A stretch of 64,000 nucleotides of DNA from positions 372,001 to 436,000 of the forward strand of contig CAWEWH010000009.1 of assembly GCA_963812775.1 (NCBI GenBank), in the 5' to 3' direction. Made by a program: the position numbers and the translations under genes. A model generated the notes under the pieces. The model did no database searches, was not told the DNA's origin, and saw only the letters and a list, made by a program, of their open reading frames with translations. The DNA is from CAWEWH01 sp963812775. Its GTDB lineage: Bacteria > Pseudomonadota > Alphaproteobacteria > Rhizobiales > Beijerinckiaceae. This document shows, one piece after another, positions 9,208 to 18,369 of this stretch (the first letter of the stretch is position 1; every line of letters begins with the position of its first letter).

Positions 9208-11826
9208 ATGCTCGCAGCCGTCATCGTCCGGATCATCGACTTTGCCATCCGCCGCGCCTGGCTGGTGGTGGCCGCTTCGGTCGCCCTGACGGCCGTGGCG
9301 GGGGTCTATTCGGCCCGCAATTTCGCCATGACGACGGACATCGGCAAGCTGATTTCCGCTGATTTGCCATGGAGAAAGCGCGAGATAGCCTTCCAGCAGG
9401 CGTTCCCGCGCTTCGAGTTGATCAGCATCGTCGTCCAGGCGCCGACGCCGGAACTGGTCGACGCCGCAACGGCGGACCTTGCCGAGGCCCTGAAAGGCCG
9501 TGGCGACCGCTTCCGCTCCGTGGATAGGCCGGGCGGCGGCGTGTTCTTCGCCCGCAACGGGCTGCTTTTTCAGCCGCCCGAGAAAGTGAAGGAAATCACC
9601 GAGCAGCTCGCCCGCGGCGAGCCGCTGATCCGCGATCTCGCGGCCGATCCGAGCCTGCGCGGCCTCGCCGACGGCCTCACCAACGGCCTCATGGGCGTGC
9701 AGGCCGGGCAGATCACCCTCGATTCCATGGCCGGCCCGATGAATGCCGCCGCCGGCACCATCGAGGATGTCGTGGCGGGCCGGCCGGCGAGCTTCTCGTT
9801 CCAGACCCTTGTGCAGGGCCGCCCGGCGGAGCCGAGCGAGTTGCGGCGCTTCATCGAGGTGAGGCCGCACCTCGACTTTTCGGCCCTCGAGCCCGGCCGC
9901 GAGGCGACGGAGCTTATCCGCAGGGTGGCGCGCGACCTCGACCTTGCCGGCAAGTATCAGGCCAACGTGCGGCTCACCGGCCCGGTCCCCGTCGCCGACG
10001 AGGAATTCGGCACGCTCAAGGAGAACGCGCTGCTCAATGCGCTGGTCACCATCGCGGTCGTCCTCCTCATCCTGTGGCTGGCGCTGAAATCGAAGCGCAT
10101 CATCTTCGCGGTCTTCGTCAACCTGGTGGTCGGCCTCGCCATCACGGCGGCGTTCGGCCTGATGATGGTCGGCTCGCTCAACCTGATATCGGTGTCGTTC
10201 GCGGTCCTGTTCGTCGGCCTCGGGGTCGACTTCGGCATCCAGTTCAGCGTGCGCTACCGTTCCGAGCGTTACGAGACGGGCGATCTCAAGCAGGCGCTGC
10301 TCGACACCGGTCGTCATGCGGGGGCACCGCTGACCCTGGCGGCGGTGGCGGTGGCGGCCGGCTTCCTGTCGTTCCTGCCGACCGACTATCGCGGCGTCTC
10401 CGAGCTCGGCCTCATCGCCGGCGTCGGCATGGTGGTGGCGTTCCTGACCAGCATCACGGTGCTGCCGGCCCTGCTCTTCCTGCTCCACCCGCCCGGCGAG
10501 CCGGAACCGCTCGGCTATTCGGCCATGGCGCCCATCGACCGCTTCACGGAGCGGTTCCGCACGCCGATCCTCGTCGCGACCGCGGTGGCAGTCATCGGCG
10601 GCCTGCCTCTGCTCTACTGGCTGCGCTTCGACTTCGACCCCGTCAACTTGCGCAGCCCCAAGGCCGAGTCCATCGCCACTCTCAAGGCGTTGAGCGACGA
10701 TCCGCTCATCAACACCAACGCGGTCAATGTCGTCACGCCGTCGCTGGAGGGGGCCCGCGTCGCGGCCCGCAAGGTCGCCACCATCCCGCAAGTGGCGCGC
10801 GTCCTCACCCTCGACACGTTCGTTCCCGACCACCAGGACGAGAAGCTGCCGCTGATCCGGACGGCCGCCAAGCAACTCGATGGCGCCCTCAACCCGAAGG
10901 AGCCGACGCCGGCGCCGAGCGACGCCGAGAACATCGAGGCGCTGAAGGATGAAGCCGACCGGCTGCGGGAAATCTCCAAGGACCAGGCCGGCCCCGGCGC
11001 CAAGTCAGCGCTGCGCCTCGCCGAAGCCCTCGACAAGCTCGCCAACGCCGATGCTGGCGCGCGCGCCAAGGCCGAGCGCGCCATGGTCGAGCCGCTGAAG
11101 GCCTCGCTCGCGGGTCTCAAGGCCCTGCTGCACCCCGAGAAGATCACCCTCGAGAATCTGCCGGAGGACCTGGTGCGCGCCTGGCGCGCGCCAGACGGCC
11201 GCGCCCGTGTCGAGATTGTTCCCAAGAGCGACGTGAAGAGCGATCAGGAGCTGCGCGAATTCACCCGCGCCATCCTGGCGGCCGAGCCGACCGCCATCGG
11301 CGGGGCGGTGTCGATCCTCCAGGCGGGCGACACGATCATTGGCGCCTTCGTCGAGGCGGGCGCTTGGGCGCTGCTCAGCATCACCATCCTGTTGTGGATC
11401 GTGCTGCGCCGTTTCGGCGACGTGCTCCTGACGCTGGTGCCGCTGCTGGTCGCCGGCGTCGTGACCTTGGAACTGTGCGTCATCCTCGATCTGCCGTTGA
11501 ATTTCGCCAACATCATCGCCCTGCCGTTGCTGCTCGGCGTCGGCGTCGCATTCAAGATCTACTATGTCATGGCCTGGCGGGCCGGGCAGACGAACCTTCT
11601 GCAATCGAGCCTCACCCGCGCCGTGGTCTTCAGCGCCATGACCACGGCAACGGCGTTCGGCAGCCTGTGGTTCTCCAGCCACCCCGGCACCTCGAGCATG
11701 GGCAAGCTCTTGGCGCTGTCGCTCCTGTGCACGATGATGGCGGCGGTGCTGTTCCAGCCGATCCTTATGGGCCGGCCGCGGGAGAAGGAAGAGGACACAA
11801 CTCCGACGGCGAGCCCGACGAGTTAG
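9208..11826 (+). CDS. hpnN: hopanoid-associated RND transporter HpnN
   Basis: An 872-residue MMPL/RND protein matching the HpnN plan: N-terminal helix IRRAWLVVAASVALTAVAGV, a periplasmic loop beginning NFAMTTDIGKLISADLPWR, helices from NALVTIAVVLLILWLAL containing the signature VLFVGLGVDFGIQFSVRYR, then a second TM block with LPLLLGVGVAFKIYYVM. HpnN moves hopanoids from the inner to the outer membrane in bacteria such as Rhodopseudomonas and Burkholderia. The rest of the hpn cluster is not in the window, so the name rests on the protein sequence. The start ATG 9208 has AGGG seven bases upstream. It is convergent with dctM. Confidence 0.82.
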   Translation: MLAAVIVRIIDFAIRRAWLVVAASVALTAVAGVYSARNFAMTTDIGKLISADLPWRKREIAFQQAFPRFELISIVVQAPTPELVDAATADLAEALKGRGDRFRSVDRPGGGVFFARNGLLFQPPEKVKEITEQLARGEPLIRDLAADPSLRGLADGLTNGLMGVQAGQITLDSMAGPMNAAAGTIEDVVAGRPASFSFQTLVQGRPAEPSELRRFIEVRPHLDFSALEPGREATELIRRVARDLDLAGKYQANVRLTGPVPVADEEFGTLKENALLNALVTIAVVLLILWLALKSKRIIFAVFVNLVVGLAITAAFGLMMVGSLNLISVSFAVLFVGLGVDFGIQFSVRYRSERYETGDLKQALLDTGRHAGAPLTLAAVAVAAGFLSFLPTDYRGVSELGLIAGVGMVVAFLTSITVLPALLFLLHPPGEPEPLGYSAMAPIDRFTERFRTPILVATAVAVIGGLPLLYWLRFDFDPVNLRSPKAESIATLKALSDDPLINTNAVNVVTPSLEGARVAARKVATIPQVARVLTLDTFVPDHQDEKLPLIRTAAKQLDGALNPKEPTPAPSDAENIEALKDEADRLREISKDQAGPGAKSALRLAEALDKLANADAGARAKAERAMVEPLKASLAGLKALLHPEKITLENLPEDLVRAWRAPDGRARVEIVPKSDVKSDQELREFTRAILAAEPTAIGGAVSILQAGDTIIGAFVEAGAWALLSITILLWIVLRRFGDVLLTLVPLLVAGVVTLELCVILDLPLNFANIIALPLLLGVGVAFKIYYVMAWRAGQTNLLQSSLTRAVVFSAMTTATAFGSLWFSSHPGTSSMGKLLALSLLCTMMAAVLFQPILMGRPREKEEDTTPTASPTS

Positions 11827-11868
11827 ATCCACGTTCCCGCGTCTTTCGCCGAAAGGGAGCGGCGCGCC

Positions 11869-13188
11869 CTACTTCAAGAATTCCGGCGAGATCAGCGACG
11901 GCAGGAACAGCGACACCTTCGGCCAGATGATGACGAGGACGAGAACCATCAGCATCGGGACGAGCATGATGCCGGTATCCTTGAGGGCTGAGCGTATGGG
12001 CATCCCGGCAACCGAGCAGGCGATCATGAGGCACAGACCATAGGGCGGCGTCACGAGGCCGAACGCCAGGGACACGATGCCGATCATGGCGAAATGCACC
12101 GGGTCCATGGCCACCGCCTTGGACAGCGGCTCGAGGATAGGGGCGCAGATGATGATGGCCGGGATGGCGTCGAGGAAGCAGCCGACGACGAGGAACACGA
12201 AGGCGATGAACAAGCCGGTTGCCACAAAGCCCATTCCCCATTGGCTCACGCCGGCCAGGACCGCCTGCGGAATCTGGTAGTAGGCCAGGAGCCAGCCGAA
12301 GGTGCTTGCCGTGCCGACGCAGAAGAGCGCGATGCCGGCGAGCTTGCCGGTGTCGAGCAGCGTGCCATAGAGCCCGCTGAGCCCCATCTCGCGATAGACG
12401 ACGAGCGACAGGAATCCGGCATAGAGCACGGCGATGCACGCCGACTCCGTTGCCGTGAACCAGCCGAAGATTTTCCCGCCGATGATGATGCCGGGCGTCA
12501 TCAGGGCCGGAATCGATCGCCACGAGGCGCAGAAGAACTCGTGCCACGTCGAGCGCTCATAGGTCGGATAGTTGCGGGCCTTGGCGTAGGCGTGAACGGT
12601 GGCCATCTGGGCGAGACCGATGAGCAGCCCTGGGATGATGCCGGCCAGGAACAAAGCGCCGATCGAAACGGTGAGCAGTCCGCCCCAAACGATCATCAGG
12701 ATCGACGGCGGGATGATGACTGCGAGCACCGCCGAGACCGCCGTGATGGCGACCGAGAACGAGAGGTCGTAACCTTCCTTGGTCTGCGCCTCGATGAAAA
12801 TCTTGGATTGGCTCGCCGCGTCGGCGGTCGACGAGCCGGAAATGCCGGCGAAGAAGATGGACAGCACGACGTTGATCTGCGCGAGGCCGCCTGGAAAATG
12901 CCCGACCATGGTGCGCGACAGCAGCATGAGGCGGTCGGTGGTGCCGCCGACATTCATCAAGTTCGCGGTGAGCAGGAAGAACGGCACCGCGAGCAGGATG
13001 AACGAATTGTAGGCGTTGAATGTCTCCTGCATGAGCGACATGGTGTCGAGGCGGGGCTCGATGATCAGGATCGGCACGCAGGCGAGGCCCAGCGCAAAGG
13101 CGACCGGCACTCTCAGGAACATCAGCAGGAAGAACAGTCCGAACAGAATCAGGGCTGCGAGCTGCGGCGACAGCACGGAGCCGCTCAT
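11869..13188 (-). CDS. dctM: TRAP transporter large permease DctM
   Basis: A 439-residue hydrophobic protein with about 12 TM segments that forms the Na+-coupled translocation channel of a TRAP-type uptake system. Family marks include FFAGISGSSTADAAS, IIPPSILMIVWG and GLVTPPYGLCLMIA. The start ATG 13186-13188 overlaps the dctQ stop in an ATGA arrangement, so translation is coupled. It is last in dctP-hairpin-dctQ-dctM. The substrate is set by the DctP partner and cannot be named from sequence; the neighbouring 2-hydroxyacid dehydrogenase hints at a 2-oxo or 2-hydroxy acid. Confidence 0.92.
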   Translation of the reverse strand: MSGSVLSPQLAALILFGLFFLLMFLRVPVAFALGLACVPILIIEPRLDTMSLMQETFNAYNSFILLAVPFFLLTANLMNVGGTTDRLMLLSRTMVGHFPGGLAQINVVLSIFFAGISGSSTADAASQSKIFIEAQTKEGYDLSFSVAITAVSAVLAVIIPPSILMIVWGGLLTVSIGALFLAGIIPGLLIGLAQMATVHAYAKARNYPTYERSTWHEFFCASWRSIPALMTPGIIIGGKIFGWFTATESACIAVLYAGFLSLVVYREMGLSGLYGTLLDTGKLAGIALFCVGTASTFGWLLAYYQIPQAVLAGVSQWGMGFVATGLFIAFVFLVVGCFLDAIPAIIICAPILEPLSKAVAMDPVHFAMIGIVSLAFGLVTPPYGLCLMIACSVAGMPIRSALKDTGIMLVPMLMVLVLVIIWPKVSLFLPSLISPEFLK

Positions 13189-13703
13189 GCCCCCCTCCCG
13201 AAGATGGTTTTCAGATCGTCGACGACCTGCTCGCCCAGGAACACGAGCCACGTCAGGCCGGTCACCGGCCACGCCACGTGAATGAGCCAGAGCGGCAGGT
13301 CGGCGAGTTCCGAGGTGCGATTCCAGGCGAACTTGGTGAACTCGATGCCGGCCGAGATGAAGATGAGCGCGGTCGCGAGCACGCCGAGCCGGCCCAGGAG
13401 CCGCGCCACGGCCTCACCGCGCCGCGGCAGGCGTGGCCAAACATCGACCTCGAAATGCGTGGATTCGCGCACCCCGATCATGGCGCCGATCATGATGGTC
13501 CAGATGAACAGGAAGCGCGCCATCTCCTCGGTCCAGATGTAGGACGGGATCAGCGCCGTGTAGCGCGAGAAGATCTGCAGGCTGACCGGGATGACCAGGA
13601 TGGCGACGCACATCGCCATCGTCCACGAAAGCGCCGTGGCGTAGAGGCGAGTGAACTGCCGCCACAGGTTCGGGCGGTGGCTCGCATGCGACGGAAGGGA
13701 CAT
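13185..13703 (-). CDS. dctQ: TRAP transporter small permease DctQ
   Basis: A 172-residue protein with four TM helices (SWTMAMCVAILVIPVSLQIF, FIWTIMIGAMIGV, LATALIFISAGI, WPVTGLTWLVFL) and the DctQ signature YIWTEEMARFLFIW. It pairs with DctM in the membrane. A strong GC hairpin separates it from the upstream binding-protein gene, and its stop overlaps the dctM start. Confidence 0.92.
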   Translation of the reverse strand: MSLPSHASHRPNLWRQFTRLYATALSWTMAMCVAILVIPVSLQIFSRYTALIPSYIWTEEMARFLFIWTIMIGAMIGVRESTHFEVDVWPRLPRRGEAVARLLGRLGVLATALIFISAGIEFTKFAWNRTSELADLPLWLIHVAWPVTGLTWLVFLGEQVVDDLKTIFGRGA

Positions 13704-13723
13704 GAAGATGACAGGTTGGGGAT

Positions 13724-13750
13724 GGCAGCCGGGATACGGCCCCGGCTGCC
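13724..13750 (-). promoter_or_regulatory. intercistronic hairpin between dctP and dctQ
   Basis: ggcagccggg and cccggctgcc form a perfect 10-bp stem with a 7-base loop. There is no U-run, so it is more likely an mRNA-stabilising or attenuating structure than a full terminator. Such structures let the binding protein be made in excess over the permeases. Confidence 0.6.
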
Positions 13751-13757
13751 AGGGGCG

Positions 13758-14768
13758 TCAGGATGCGGAGGCGAGCGCGCTGATCTTCTCGAAGATCACG
13801 GTGGCGTCGATTTCCTTTGCGTAGGCGGCCATGACCGGCGTGACGAGCTTGGCCATCTCGGCGCGATCCTTGAACGGAATGCGCTTCAGCTTGCCGGCTT
13901 TTTCGAGGGCATCGAGCTTCTGATCATCCTCCGATGATTCCAGCTTGCGGCCGTGGGCGCCCGCTTCCTTCCCGGCCTTGATGATCACCGCCTGCAAATC
14001 GGCCGGCAGTTTCTTGAATGTCTTGCCGGCGAAGCAGATTGGCCGGATGGTGATGGCGTGCTGCGTCATGAGGAGATGTGGCGCCACTTCGTAGAACTTC
14101 ATCGACTCGACGCCCGCCGCCTCGTTCTCGCCGGCTTGCAGCACGCCGTTCTGGATGCCGTTGTAGACCTCGTTGTAGGCGACGACCGTAGGCGCCATGC
14201 CGACCGCCGCGAAGGTTCTCGACCAGATCGGCGCGCCTTGCACGCGCACCTTGAGGCCCTTGATGTCGGCGAGCGTGCTCATCGGCTTGTTGATGAAGAT
14301 GTTGCGCACGCCGCCGCCGGCATAGCCGATGAGCATCACGTCGGCCTTCTGGGCGATCTCGTCGGCGATCGGCTTCAACAGGTCGGCGTCGAGCACCTTG
14401 TTCCAGTGATCGAGGTCGCGGAACAGGAATGGCGCATCGATGAAGGGCGCGGCCTTCGAGAAGGTCGACATGTGGGCCGGCGAAACGATGCCGTAGTCCA
14501 CCGCCTTGCCCTGCGCCATATACTCGAAATACTGCTTCTCCAGCCCCAGCGACGAGTTGCGGTGCAGGACGAAATTGATCGGCTTGCCGTAGTATTGCTT
14601 GACCAGCTCCTCGAACTTCAGCAAGGCGCGATTGAAGGCATGATCATCGTTGAACTGGACGGCGCCGTTCAACGTCACGACCTCCTGCGCCTTCGAAATC
14701 CTCGGCATGCCGATGCCGGCCGCAAGCGCTGTCGCGCCAAGGCCGGTCAGAACCGCTCTGCGTCTCAT
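13758..14768 (-). CDS. dctP: TRAP transporter substrate-binding protein DctP
   Basis: A 336-residue periplasmic solute-binding protein. The N-terminus MRRRAVLTGLGATALAAGIG is a signal peptide with an RRR motif that could use Sec or Tat; cleavage is likely near ISKAQE. The family core is clear: DIKGLKVRVQGAPIWSRTF contains the conserved Arg that binds the substrate carboxylate, and NGIQNGVLQAGENE is the DctP ligand-pocket helix. Start ATG 14766-14768 follows a GAGGAAACC. First gene of dctPQM, divergent from the dehydrogenase gene. The carboxylate it binds is not identifiable from sequence. Confidence 0.9.
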   Translation of the reverse strand: MRRRAVLTGLGATALAAGIGMPRISKAQEVVTLNGAVQFNDDHAFNRALLKFEELVKQYYGKPINFVLHRNSSLGLEKQYFEYMAQGKAVDYGIVSPAHMSTFSKAAPFIDAPFLFRDLDHWNKVLDADLLKPIADEIAQKADVMLIGYAGGGVRNIFINKPMSTLADIKGLKVRVQGAPIWSRTFAAVGMAPTVVAYNEVYNGIQNGVLQAGENEAAGVESMKFYEVAPHLLMTQHAITIRPICFAGKTFKKLPADLQAVIIKAGKEAGAHGRKLESSEDDQKLDALEKAGKLKRIPFKDRAEMAKLVTPVMAAYAKEIDATVIFEKISALASAS

Positions 14769-14885
14769 GGTGGTTTCCTCGCTGTGCGCCGTATTGTTAC
14801 GACGATGAAGCCCTTGTTGGCCTTTTCGGCAGCCGTCACGATAGCCCAGGCGGCACCCTGATGCCATACGTTGCGGGGTCAACGC

Positions 14886-15950
14886 ATGCTGGGCCTGCCC
14901 CTCGCGCGCCGCAAGGCTCGCCGCCGGCATCGGCCATTCCGGAGATCGATCCTGACCACTATCTTCCTCACGCACACGCCCGACATGCTGGCCAACTACT
15001 ATGGCGAACGCGCGCTTGAGGCGCTCCGCGAGCTCGGCGAGGTCCGCCTCAACGACGCGGGCCAAGTGCTCGACGCGCCAATGCTCATTGCCGCCGCAGG
15101 CGATTGCGACATCGTCATCTCCGACCGCCAGACACCGGGCTTTGCTGCGTTTTTCGCGGCAGCGCCCAAAGTCGTCGCGTTCCTGCGCTGCGCCGTCGAC
15201 ATCCGCACGATCGACGTGGAGGCTGCCAGCAATGCCGGGATCCTGGTCACCCGCGCCACCCCGGGTTTCGCCGCCGCGGTCGCGGAGGTGGCGATCGGCA
15301 TGATGGTCGATCTGGCGCGACACATGTCGGCTTCTGTCATTGACTATCGGGCCGGACGCGAGCCGGTCGCGCGCATGGGCCGACAGCTCGCCGGCTCGAT
15401 CATCGGCATCATTGGCTACGGCGTCATCGGCCAGTATCTTGCGCGGCTGGCGCGATCACTCGGCATGACGGTGCTGGTCAGCGACCCGCACAAGAGGGCC
15501 GACACGCCCGAGGTCGAACAGGTGGCTCTCGCTGCGCTGCTGCGGCAAGCGGACTTCGTCGTTTGCCTCGCGGTCGCGACGCCCGAGACCGAGAACCTCA
15601 TGGATGCCGCCGCCTTCGGGCTCATGCGGCCTGAGGCTTACTTCATCAACCTGTCGCGCGGGGATCTCGTGGACGAGGCTGCGTTGGCGCTGGCCCTCGA
15701 CGAGCGCCGCATCGCCGGGGCAGCCATGGACGTTGGCCGCGCGGCCGATCAGAAGCCGTCGCTACGGCTTGCCAGTCGCGGCGATGTCATCGCCACGCCC
15801 CACATCGCCGGTCTCACGCGGGCGGCCGTCGAGCACCAGGCTTTCGACACGGTGGCACAGGTGCGCGCCATTGTGGCACGCGAGATGCCGGCAGGAGCGG
15901 TCAATCCAGATCGCGCGACGCGGCTGCGGCGGCTGATTGGCCGAAGTTGA
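14886..15950 (+). CDS. D-isomer-specific 2-hydroxyacid dehydrogenase
   Basis: An NAD(P)-dependent dehydrogenase of the D-lactate/phosphoglycerate dehydrogenase superfamily. The Rossmann motif is GSIIGIIGYGVIGQYLARLA, with the acidic ribose-binding residue at LVSDPHK. Catalytic residues are visible: Arg in INLSRGDLVDE, Glu about 30 residues later, and His in ATPHIAGLT. ATG 14886 follows GGGG; TTG 14871 is an alternative, and homologues would suggest the conserved protein begins around TIFLTHTP, so the first 20 basic residues may not be translated. It is divergent from dctP and may oxidise or reduce the imported acid. Confidence 0.8.
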   Translation: MLGLPLARRKARRRHRPFRRSILTTIFLTHTPDMLANYYGERALEALRELGEVRLNDAGQVLDAPMLIAAAGDCDIVISDRQTPGFAAFFAAAPKVVAFLRCAVDIRTIDVEAASNAGILVTRATPGFAAAVAEVAIGMMVDLARHMSASVIDYRAGREPVARMGRQLAGSIIGIIGYGVIGQYLARLARSLGMTVLVSDPHKRADTPEVEQVALAALLRQADFVVCLAVATPETENLMDAAAFGLMRPEAYFINLSRGDLVDEAALALALDERRIAGAAMDVGRAADQKPSLRLASRGDVIATPHIAGLTRAAVEHQAFDTVAQVRAIVAREMPAGAVNPDRATRLRRLIGRS

Positions 15951-15969
15951 GGGCGGCGAACGCCATCAG

Positions 15970-16764
15970 CTACTGCTTCGGCCGCTCCGGCGGCAGCGGC
16001 GCCTTCTTGGGAAGCGCTTCGGTGGCGCGCTGCGCGTGCGCGTCGATCACCCGCTGCGTCGGCATGTCGACAGCCTTGCGCTCCGGCGGTGCCTCGGCAG
16101 CCTTTTGGGCGGGCTGGGCCGGAGCCTCGATGGCCTTCTGGGCCGGGGCGTCGACGGGCTTCTGATTGGCCGGCACATCGCCATTCTTGTCCTTGCCGGG
16201 GGCCAGCGGCGATTTTTGATGCGGCGAGGTGGCGCCGGTCTTCTGCGGGCTCTGCGGCAGCAGCCCCGGCGCGTACGCCATGACGATGGCGGGATCGACT
16301 TCCGATATCGCCTCGGGCGGCAGCCGGTTCCAGTACTGGCTGCGGCCAAGCAGCTCCATGCCAATGATATAGCCGTGCACGCGCAGCTTCTTGCCGTCCG
16401 GGCTCACTTCCAGGAACGCGGTGTAGACCTTGCCGTCGCGCGGATCGAGGATGGTGCCGTTGTCGTATCTCAGGCCGTTCTTCTTCATCCCCTTGATGAT
16501 CACGAGGCCGAGCGACGGCGCATTCTTCTGGTCGCCCACGCACTTCGTGCACAATGGATTGGGATCCTCGCCGGGCGTCGGGAATGACTTCGCGAGGGCG
16601 CCGTAAAAGGCGCCCTCCTTCTCGAAGATGAGGAACCAGCCGCCGACCTTCTTGGTGTCGGGGTCCACCTGCTCCCACAAGCCGGTCACGGCGGACTCGG
16701 CGGCGCGCGCTTCAAGGCCGAGAGCCGCAACACATGCGACCAGGGCGATTGTCAGCACTCTCAT
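15970..16764 (-). CDS. secreted DUF2147-like protein with Pro/Ala/Lys-rich tail
   Basis: About 265 residues from MRVLTIALVACVAALGL, a Sec signal peptide with cleavage near LEARAAE. Residues about 25-150 resemble the DUF2147 fold: TGLWEQVDPDTKKVGGWFLI, then two cysteines in NPLCTKCVG, then GTILDPRDGKVYTAFLEV and GYIIGMELLGRSQYWNRL. The final 100 residues are low-complexity with repeated APAQKA / PPERKA blocks, probably a disordered periplasmic tail. The open frame continues 31 codons upstream, but ATG 16762-16764 fits the signal peptide. Function is unknown. Confidence 0.75.
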   Translation of the reverse strand: MRVLTIALVACVAALGLEARAAESAVTGLWEQVDPDTKKVGGWFLIFEKEGAFYGALAKSFPTPGEDPNPLCTKCVGDQKNAPSLGLVIIKGMKKNGLRYDNGTILDPRDGKVYTAFLEVSPDGKKLRVHGYIIGMELLGRSQYWNRLPPEAISEVDPAIVMAYAPGLLPQSPQKTGATSPHQKSPLAPGKDKNGDVPANQKPVDAPAQKAIEAPAQPAQKAAEAPPERKAVDMPTQRVIDAHAQRATEALPKKAPLPPERPKQ

Positions 16765-16928
16765 CAATAGTCTCCCACGGACGCCTCTTAACACAGGGTG
16801 TGTCCTATAGGGCACGAAGATATGGCGGCCATTGTGGTAATTTAAGGCAAGACTCATCTCAAGCCGCCAGACAGCGGCGCCTCAGCAACGTTTTCCATCT
16901 TAACAGCCAGATTTCCGGGAGAAAGCGC

Positions 16929-17186
16929 GTGTTCCAAAAGAGCCTCTTGGCGTTCCTTATCCTCGTTGCCGTCCCTGCGACACCGAGCCTCGCGCAAGGC
17001 CCGCTGCCGAGCCCCTTCTCCGGAACACCAGAGGAACAAGCCGCCTGCCGCCCCGACACCCGCAGGCTTTGCCGTAGCCTTTCCGCGAACTCAGGAGAGA
17101 TGGCGTTCCTGTCCTGCCTGCAACAGAACCAGACCAAGCTCAGCAGCCCCTGCCGCGCGGTGCTGAGGCGACACGGGCAAATCTGA
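16929..17186 (+). CDS. small secreted Cys-rich protein
   Basis: An 85-residue protein starting at GTG 16929 behind GGGAGA. It has a signal peptide (SLLAFLILVAVPATPSLAQG) and a mature part of about 60 residues with the spacing C-x7-C-x(16-17)-C-x(11-12)-C in ACRPDTRRLC, FLSCLQQ and SSPCRAVL, which matches the cysteine-rich (GLG1-type) repeat of small proteobacterial periplasmic proteins. Its role is unknown. Divergent from the DUF2147-like gene, convergent with the methyltransferase gene. Confidence 0.7.
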   Translation: MFQKSLLAFLILVAVPATPSLAQGPLPSPFSGTPEEQAACRPDTRRLCRSLSANSGEMAFLSCLQQNQTKLSSPCRAVLRRHGQI

Positions 17187-17254
17187 GTACCGGGAGACGG
17201 GCGACGGACAGCAGGTTCGCAGTTCGCCTCCGTCGTCTGTCCTCTGTCGTCAGG

Positions 17255-18034
17255 CTAGTCGCGCCTGAGTTCGTAGATGATGAATGACTCGATGAGGATG
17301 GAGCGCTCGGCGACGAGCCGAGCGTGAAAGCCGGCGCGCTCGATCATGGCGCCGAGCAGGTCGAAGTCGCAATCCGACGACAGCAGCACATAGACAGCGC
17401 CGCCAGGCGCGAGCCGCTCGCGCGCCTGATCGAAGAACGGCTCGATGTCGCGAAAACCGGGGCCGGCGTTCCAAGCGCGATCCGCCACGTCGCGCGGCTC
17501 CTCGGTGAAGAACGGCAGGTTGAACAGGATCACGTCGAAGCGCTCGCCCGCCGGCACCGCCGCCAACAGATTGGAATGCACCGCCCGCACTTTGTCGCCA
17601 AGGCCGTTCTTTTCGGCGTTGCCGGCCGCCGCCGCAACGGCGTTGGGATTGACGTTGATGGCGACGACGTTTGCGGCACCGGCCCGCGCCGCCGCCAGCG
17701 CCAGGATGCCGGTACCGGTGCCGACATCGGCGACACGGCGGCCGGCGAGCGGCAGGCGGCCGATGAAGGCGGCGAAATACTCGCTGGTGACGAAGAAGCG
17801 CGGATGAAAGACGCTCGGCAGCACCGAGAGCTTGAAGCCGGCGGCGCGTGTCGTGCGCGTACGCTGCCGCTTCAGGATGAAATGATACGAGAAGAAGTGG
17901 ATGAAGGCGCGCAGCCCGCGCTTGAGCGGGCCTTGCACGCGCGTCGAGCGGCCCAGCACATTTCCGTTTCTCGCCCGCTCAGCATCTTGCGTCCAGGTAT
18001 GGGCAGCGCGGCCCTGGCTGGCCAGCTCGCTCAT
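17255..18034 (-). CDS. SAM-dependent methyltransferase
   Basis: A 259-residue class I methyltransferase. Motif I is VADVGTGTGILALAAARAG and motif IV is DVILFNLPFF, the N-L/P-P-F/Y variant seen in N-methylating enzymes such as the PrmC/RsmC group. The first 60 residues are basic and variable. The substrate cannot be named: a ribosomal RNA, protein glutamine or small molecule are all possible. It stands alone on the minus strand, about 55 bp before an inverted repeat. Confidence 0.8.
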   Translation of the reverse strand: MSELASQGRAAHTWTQDAERARNGNVLGRSTRVQGPLKRGLRAFIHFFSYHFILKRQRTRTTRAAGFKLSVLPSVFHPRFFVTSEYFAAFIGRLPLAGRRVADVGTGTGILALAAARAGAANVVAINVNPNAVAAAAGNAEKNGLGDKVRAVHSNLLAAVPAGERFDVILFNLPFFTEEPRDVADRAWNAGPGFRDIEPFFDQARERLAPGGAVYVLLSSDCDFDLLGAMIERAGFHARLVAERSILIESFIIYELRRD

Positions 18035-18088
18035 GATCGCTCTCCGGGACAGTGGCGCGGGCCAGAGGGATGGGGTTGGCCGCCGCCG

Positions 18089-18166
18089 CTAGTGTGCTGA
18101 ATTTGAAGCTCGCCACATTGCTTGGATCACGACCCGAGCGAACTTCAAATTCAAAATGCACACTAG
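18089..18166. repeat. inverted-repeat element bounded by ctagtgtg / cacactag
   Basis: The 8-base ends are exact inverted complements, and inside them gaatttgaag pairs with cttcaaattc, so the 78 bp can form a long stem. It is followed by a related, less perfect element beginning ctagtgtgcc at 18179. Elements of this look recur between genes in Bradyrhizobiaceae. Together the two fill most of the 335-bp gap between the methyltransferase and selD; nothing else is evident there. Confidence 0.65.
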
Positions 18167-18178
18167 AATCAATGTTTT

Positions 18179-18262
18179 CTAGTGTGCCTTGATTCCGAAA
18201 TTCGCTCCGAGCGCCTCCATCGATATGTGACGAACTTTCGGAACCGCCACACCAGCATGCGT
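18179..18262. repeat. second, imperfect copy of the ctagtgtg element
   Basis: It begins with the same ctagtgtg, carries gattccgaaattcgct, and later a partly complementary cgaactttcggaac. It looks like a diverged sibling of the 18089-18166 element, lying head to tail with it. Confidence 0.4.
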
Positions 18263-18369
18263 TTTTGTCGCGCTGCCTGCAAGACGGGCAGTCGATATCA
18301 AATGCATCAAGGGTCGGACCGGTTCCGATGCCGAGACGGTCGGCAATTGTTCCGGTTCGACGAGGCCAT

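Noticed and set aside
9184..10875. Long minus-strand open frame opposite hpnN
   Set aside because: Its composition (Arg, Gln, Asp, Gly repeats, no domains) is that of a GC-rich antisense shadow, and hpnN is intact.
12094..13281. Long plus-strand open frame opposite the TRAP permease genes
   Set aside because: Glu/Arg/His-rich without recognisable motifs; dctM and dctQ on the other strand are clear membrane proteins.
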